Part shown: positions 4,398 to 7,659 of the stretch, in pieces | Numbering within the stretch: the stretch's first letter is position 1 | Layout of the letters: each line of letters opens with the position of its first letter | Assembly: GCA_022545625.1 (NCBI GenBank) | Contig: JACZQS010000107.1 | Span: 1 to 7,659, forward strand | Origin: Pseudomonadota bacterium | Lineage (GTDB): Bacteria > Pseudomonadota > Gammaproteobacteria > GCA-001735895 | DNA length: 7,659 nucleotides | Direction: 5' to 3' | Notes under the pieces: generated by a model | Seen by the model: only the letters and a program-made list of their open reading frames with translations | Told to the model about the DNA's origin: nothing | Database searches by the model: none | Translations under genes and position numbers: made by a program

Positions 4398-7283
4398 TCA
4401 GGCGTCGTCTTCGTAGGCTGATAACGGTGGACAGGAACAAATCAGGTTCATGTCGCCGAATACATTGTCGACGCGACCAACCGGTGCCCAGTACTTGTCA
4501 TCCCGCAACGAGGGTAGTGGGTAGGCGGCCTGCTCCCGGCTGTACGCGTGGTTCCATTCATCGACACTGACCATATCGATAGTATGCGGCGCGTTTTTAA
4601 GTGGGTTATCTTCTGCATCAAATTCACCGTCTTCGATCGCCTTGATTTCCTTGCCAATCGAGATCATCGCATCGCAAAAGCGGTCGATTTCTTCCTTCGA
4701 TTCACTCTCGGTCGGTTCGATCATCAAGGTGCCCGCGACCGGGAATGACATCGTTGGCGCGTGGAAACCATAGTCGATTAAACGCTTGGCGATATCGTCG
4801 ACGCTGATACCGGCGGTTTGCTTGACGATCCGCGTATCGATAATGCATTCGTGCGCAACCAGACCATTCGGTCCGGTATAAAGTATCGGGAAATGATCGT
4901 TCAGACGACTGGCAATATAGTTCGCATTGAGAATTGCGGTGGCGGAGGCTTTTGGCAATCCCTCCCGCCCCAGCAGGGTTATATAGGCCCAGCTAATCGG
5001 TAAAACGCTGGCGCTGCCAAATGGAGTCGCGGAAACCGGTCCGGTCGAATTCTGCAGGTTTTCAATGTTGGTTGAGGGTAGAAATGGTTTCAAGTGTTCG
5101 CGAACACCTATCGGGCCAACCCCGGGGCCACCACCTCCATGTGGAATACTAAAGGTTTTGTGCAGGTTCAAATGCGATACGTCTCCACCAAATTTACCCG
5201 GGGCGCAGAGGCCGACCATCGCGTTCATATTTGCGCCGTCGATATAGACCTGCCCACCGTGTGAATGGATCAGTTCGCAGACATCGATAACGTCGTCTTC
5301 GAATACACCGTGGGTGGACGGATAGGTAATCATGATGGCTGCGAGTTCTTTACTGTGTTTCTCGGCCTTGGCTTTCAATTCGTCCATATCGATATTGCCC
5401 GATTTGGCGGTGCCTATGACGACCACCTTCATGCCAGCCATCTGCGCCGAGGCCGGATTAGTACCGTGTGCGGAAGCGGGGATCAGGCAGATATTGCGGT
5501 GGCCTTCATTGCGGCTTTGATGGTATCCCTTGATCGCCAACAGGCCGGCATACTCACCCTGCGCACCCGAGTTGGGTTGCAGCGATACGGCGTCGTATCC
5601 GGTACAGGCGCAAAGCATTTGCTCGAGCTCGATGAATAACTGCTGATAACCCTGGGCCTGGTCTAGCGGCACAAATGGATGGATGCGACCGTATCCCGGC
5701 CAGGTGACCGGCACTAACTGGGTAGCAGCATTCAGTTTCATAGTGCAGGAACCCAGTGGAATCATACTGCGGTCGAGCGCAAGATCCTTGTCGGCGAGCT
5801 TGCGCATGTAACGCATCAGATCGGTTTCTGAGTGGTATTTATTGAATACTGGGTGGGTCAGGTACTCACTGGTCCTTATCAATGCTTTCGGCAGTGAAAT
5901 TTTGACCTGGCTATCGATCTCATCGAGTGAAACCTCGTCACCCCGGTCATGGGTAAATATATTGAATAGTTTTTTAATATCACCCGGAATCGCCTTTTCG
6001 TCGAGAGAGATGCCGACAGTGTTCATGTCTACGTAGCGCAGGTTAATCTTTTCAGAGCGTGCCGCGGCCATCACAAACTCGGTTGCATTGCCGGTGGTTA
6101 CAGTAATCGTGTCAAAAAAATGCTGGGTTGGTACGGTATGGCCCAGCTGGCGTAACCCCTCAGCGAGTATTATCGTGAGACGGTGAATGCGTTGGGCGAT
6201 ACGGCGAATTTCATCGGGACCATGATAGACCGCGTACATGCTCGCCATAATTGCGAGCAGGGCCTGGGCGGTACAGATATTACTGGTCGCCTTTTCGCGG
6301 CGAATGTGTTGCTCGCGAGTTTGCAGGGCCAGGCGCAATGCGGGCTTACCACGGCTGTCGACCGAAACACCTATCAGGCGTCCCGGCATCGAGCGTTTGA
6401 ACGCCTCGCGCGTGGCCATGTAAGCAGCGTGGGGTCCGCCATAACCCAGTGGTATGCCAAAACGTTGCGAAGTGCCAACCACGACATCGGCATCGAATTC
6501 CCCCGGTGGTTTGAGCAGGGTAAGGCTGAGTAGATCGGCTGCGACCGCAACCAGGGCCTTGCGTTCATGCACCTGCTGTACCAGTTCCTGATAATCTAAT
6601 ATTTCACCGGTCGAGCAGGGATACTGCAACAACACGCCGAATAGTTCCAGTTCGTCAAGGTCCTTGAAAGGGTCGCCGACGACTATTTCGATGCCAAAAT
6701 GCAGTGCCCGATTGGCTACCACGGCGATAGTTTGCGGATGGCAGGAGTCGGCAACAAAGAATACGTTGCCCTTGCTTTTTGACATTCGCTGGCACAGGGT
6801 CATGGCCTCGGCAGCCGAGGTCGCCTCGTCGAGCATCGACGCATTTGCGATTTCCATGCCGGTTAAATCGCTGATCATGGTTTGAAAATTTAACAGGGCT
6901 TCGAGTCGGCCCTGCGATATCTCGGCCTGGTAGGGTGTGTAAGCGGTATACCATGCCGGGTTTCTTAGCAGATTGCGTTCGATTACGGTCGGCGTCTGTG
7001 TATTATAGTAGCCCATGCCAATGAACGACTTGTATAGCTGGTTTCGGGTTGACACCTGATACAGCTTGTCGAGAACCTGGCGCTCGGATCTACTGGCTTT
7101 TACCGCTAGCGTTTTTTTCCGTCGTATTGATGCAGGCACTACCTTGTCGACCAGCTCATCCAGACTTTTCATGCCGAGCTCGGTCAGCATTGCCTGTTCA
7201 TCTGCCGAGCTGGGACCAATATGTCGACGGATGAAATCGTTGTATACATCCAGGTCCTGCAGTTTCAGATCAAGATTAGTCAT
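4398..7283 (-). CDS. gcvP: Glycine dehydrogenase (decarboxylating), P-protein of the glycine cleavage system
   Basis: This is a complete 961-residue chain, the single-polypeptide form (E. coli GcvP is 957). The PLP enzyme decarboxylates glycine and passes the aminomethyl group to the lipoyl arm of the H-protein; T-protein and lipoamide dehydrogenase complete the cycle to give methylene-tetrahydrofolate, NADH and ammonia in the cytoplasm. The N-terminal half has FIRRHIGPS (18-26), FIGMGYYNT (87-95), WYTAYTPYQAEISQGRLEAL (111-130) and LDEATSAAEAM (151-161). The catalytic half has MIPLGSCTMKLNAAT (507-521), IPASAHGTNPASAQMAGM (601-618) and YIDGANMNA (680-688). LNLHKTFSIPHGGGGPG (705-721) carries the PLP-binding Lys709 and the glycine-rich loop. 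The ATG at 7283-7281 has GGAG at 7296-7293, nine bases upstream. It is the first gene after a 159-base gap with its own promoter; sdaA follows on the same strand. gcvT and gcvH are not adjacent within the window, unlike in the gcvTHP operon of E. coli. Confidence 0.98.
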   Translation of the reverse strand: MTNLDLKLQDLDVYNDFIRRHIGPSSADEQAMLTELGMKSLDELVDKVVPASIRRKKTLAVKASRSERQVLDKLYQVSTRNQLYKSFIGMGYYNTQTPTVIERNLLRNPAWYTAYTPYQAEISQGRLEALLNFQTMISDLTGMEIANASMLDEATSAAEAMTLCQRMSKSKGNVFFVADSCHPQTIAVVANRALHFGIEIVVGDPFKDLDELELFGVLLQYPCSTGEILDYQELVQQVHERKALVAVAADLLSLTLLKPPGEFDADVVVGTSQRFGIPLGYGGPHAAYMATREAFKRSMPGRLIGVSVDSRGKPALRLALQTREQHIRREKATSNICTAQALLAIMASMYAVYHGPDEIRRIAQRIHRLTIILAEGLRQLGHTVPTQHFFDTITVTTGNATEFVMAAARSEKINLRYVDMNTVGISLDEKAIPGDIKKLFNIFTHDRGDEVSLDEIDSQVKISLPKALIRTSEYLTHPVFNKYHSETDLMRYMRKLADKDLALDRSMIPLGSCTMKLNAATQLVPVTWPGYGRIHPFVPLDQAQGYQQLFIELEQMLCACTGYDAVSLQPNSGAQGEYAGLLAIKGYHQSRNEGHRNICLIPASAHGTNPASAQMAGMKVVVIGTAKSGNIDMDELKAKAEKHSKELAAIMITYPSTHGVFEDDVIDVCELIHSHGGQVYIDGANMNAMVGLCAPGKFGGDVSHLNLHKTFSIPHGGGGPGVGPIGVREHLKPFLPSTNIENLQNSTGPVSATPFGSASVLPISWAYITLLGREGLPKASATAILNANYIASRLNDHFPILYTGPNGLVAHECIIDTRIVKQTAGISVDDIAKRLIDYGFHAPTMSFPVAGTLMIEPTESESKEEIDRFCDAMISIGKEIKAIEDGEFDAEDNPLKNAPHTIDMVSVDEWNHAYSREQAAYPLPSLRDDKYWAPVGRVDNVFGDMNLICSCPPLSAYEDDA

Positions 7284-7335
7284 GCGGTCAATCTCCGGCG
7301 TGGTGTTGGCAATGTGGCGTTATATTAATTTATTT

Positions 7336-7364
7336 TTTATATTTCATCCGCTAAATGTTGTAAA
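7336..7364 (-). promoter_or_regulatory. Candidate sigma70 promoter of gcvP
   Basis: On the minus strand TTTACA (7364-7359, five of six matches to TTGACA) is followed after exactly 17 bases by TATAAA (7341-7336, five of six matches to TATAAT). Transcription would start near 7329, giving a leader of about 45 bases. The surrounding 7318-7383 stretch is very A+T rich, unlike the genes on either side, which fits a promoter and could also suit an AT-preferring regulator such as Lrp; that last point is only a guess. The leader is too short for a glycine riboswitch. Confidence 0.6.
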
Positions 7365-7442
7365 AAGACCATTTAAATTAGAAATAGGAGGACATTCGCC
7401 AATCGCCCTACCAGACTATTGCATGTTTAGCCCTGGCTATAA

Positions 7443-7658
7443 TCAGTGATACTGCCGGATTATCAGCGAATCCCCGCGTTGTACCAGTTCCATGTTCTTT
7501 AACACATTCATTCCGAGTAAAATCTGGTCGTCAGGTAGCCCGGGGTTCAGGCTGGCTTTAACATCGGTTAGTAAAATTTCACCTAGTTTTAGTTCGTCCA
7601 GCCTGGTCATATAAGCGGTAGCTATTCCATTGGCCGTGGAAACCTTGAAAGCAGGGCC
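7443..7658 (-). CDS. Retropepsin-like (clan AA) aspartic protease, C-terminal 71 residues (5' end outside window)
   Basis: The minus strand is open from the right edge to a TGA stop at 7445-7443. The 71 visible residues have the ending typical of the bacterial retroviral-type aspartic proteases grouped as TIGR02281. A VSTANG segment (6-11) is followed by MTRLDELKLGEILLTDV (17-33), then LPDDQILLGMNVLKNMELVQ (41-60) with the conserved LLGM, and a closing RGDSLIIRQ (61-69). The catalytic D-T/S-G motif would lie upstream and is not visible, so activity cannot be assessed. Full-length members are usually small, often with one N-terminal membrane segment, and their cellular role is poorly known. 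gcvP follows on the same strand after 159 bases with its own promoter, so a shared function is not implied. Identification rests on remembered family patterns. Confidence 0.78.
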   Translation of the reverse strand, partial: GPAFKVSTANGIATAYMTRLDELKLGEILLTDVKASLNPGLPDDQILLGMNVLKNMELVQRGDSLIIRQYH

Positions 7659-7659
7659 G

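Noticed and set aside
5265..5639. 124-codon plus-strand open frame opposite gcvP
   Set aside because: It lies across some of the most conserved GcvP segments, so its openness reflects the codons of the real gene.
7428..7439. Short inverted repeat TAGCC-CT-GGCTA after the protease stop
   Set aside because: The arms are only five bases with a two-base centre and no T run follows in the direction of transcription, so it is too weak to call a terminator.
7438..7443. Perfect TATAAT on the plus strand at the end of the protease gene
   Set aside because: There is no -35 at suitable spacing (TTGCAT at 7419-7424 is only 13 bases away), and no plus-strand gene lies downstream.

Overview
The window reads as an ordinary chromosomal stretch from a gammaproteobacterium. 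The base composition is near balanced. The ferredoxin-NADP reductase tail resembles E. coli Fpr, the L-serine dehydratase is the single-chain type of E. coli and Legionella, GcvP is a single chain of enterobacterial length, and the right edge holds the tail of a retropepsin-like aspartic protease common in proteobacteria. I cannot name a genus. I see no insertion sequence, phage gene, CRISPR array, tRNA or rRNA, and no real gene looks broken.

Layout, left to right. Two genes point right: the 3' end of an fpr-type gene (1-219), then a complete class III aminotransferase (337-1689). They are separated by a 117-base gap holding a consensus -10 hexamer and a perfect hairpin. The aminotransferase converges on the left-pointing genes across a 50-base gap with a possible shared terminator hairpin. 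Four genes point left, listed in transcription order: an aspartic protease tail (7658-7443), gcvP (7283-4398), an L-serine dehydratase gene of the sdaA type (4293-2914) and an MscS-family channel (2810-1740). The gaps of 159, 104 and 103 bases carry a good sigma70-type promoter before gcvP, a plausible one before sdaA, and nothing convincing before the channel gene.

The clearest biology is one-carbon and serine/glycine breakdown. GcvP decarboxylates glycine within the glycine cleavage system. With serine hydroxymethyltransferase, which is not in the window, a second glycine plus the released one-carbon unit becomes serine, and SdaA converts serine to pyruvate and ammonia. The aminotransferase belongs to a family whose members usually use pyruvate as amino acceptor, so pyruvate may link it to the pair, but that is inference. 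The partners gcvT, gcvH and glyA are absent from this window.

I found no evidence of an undescribed system. The points most worth a second look are two short perfect inverted repeats placed on promoter-like elements (before the aminotransferase and before sdaA), the C-terminal cysteine of the serine dehydratase, and the gcvP-sdaA pairing.
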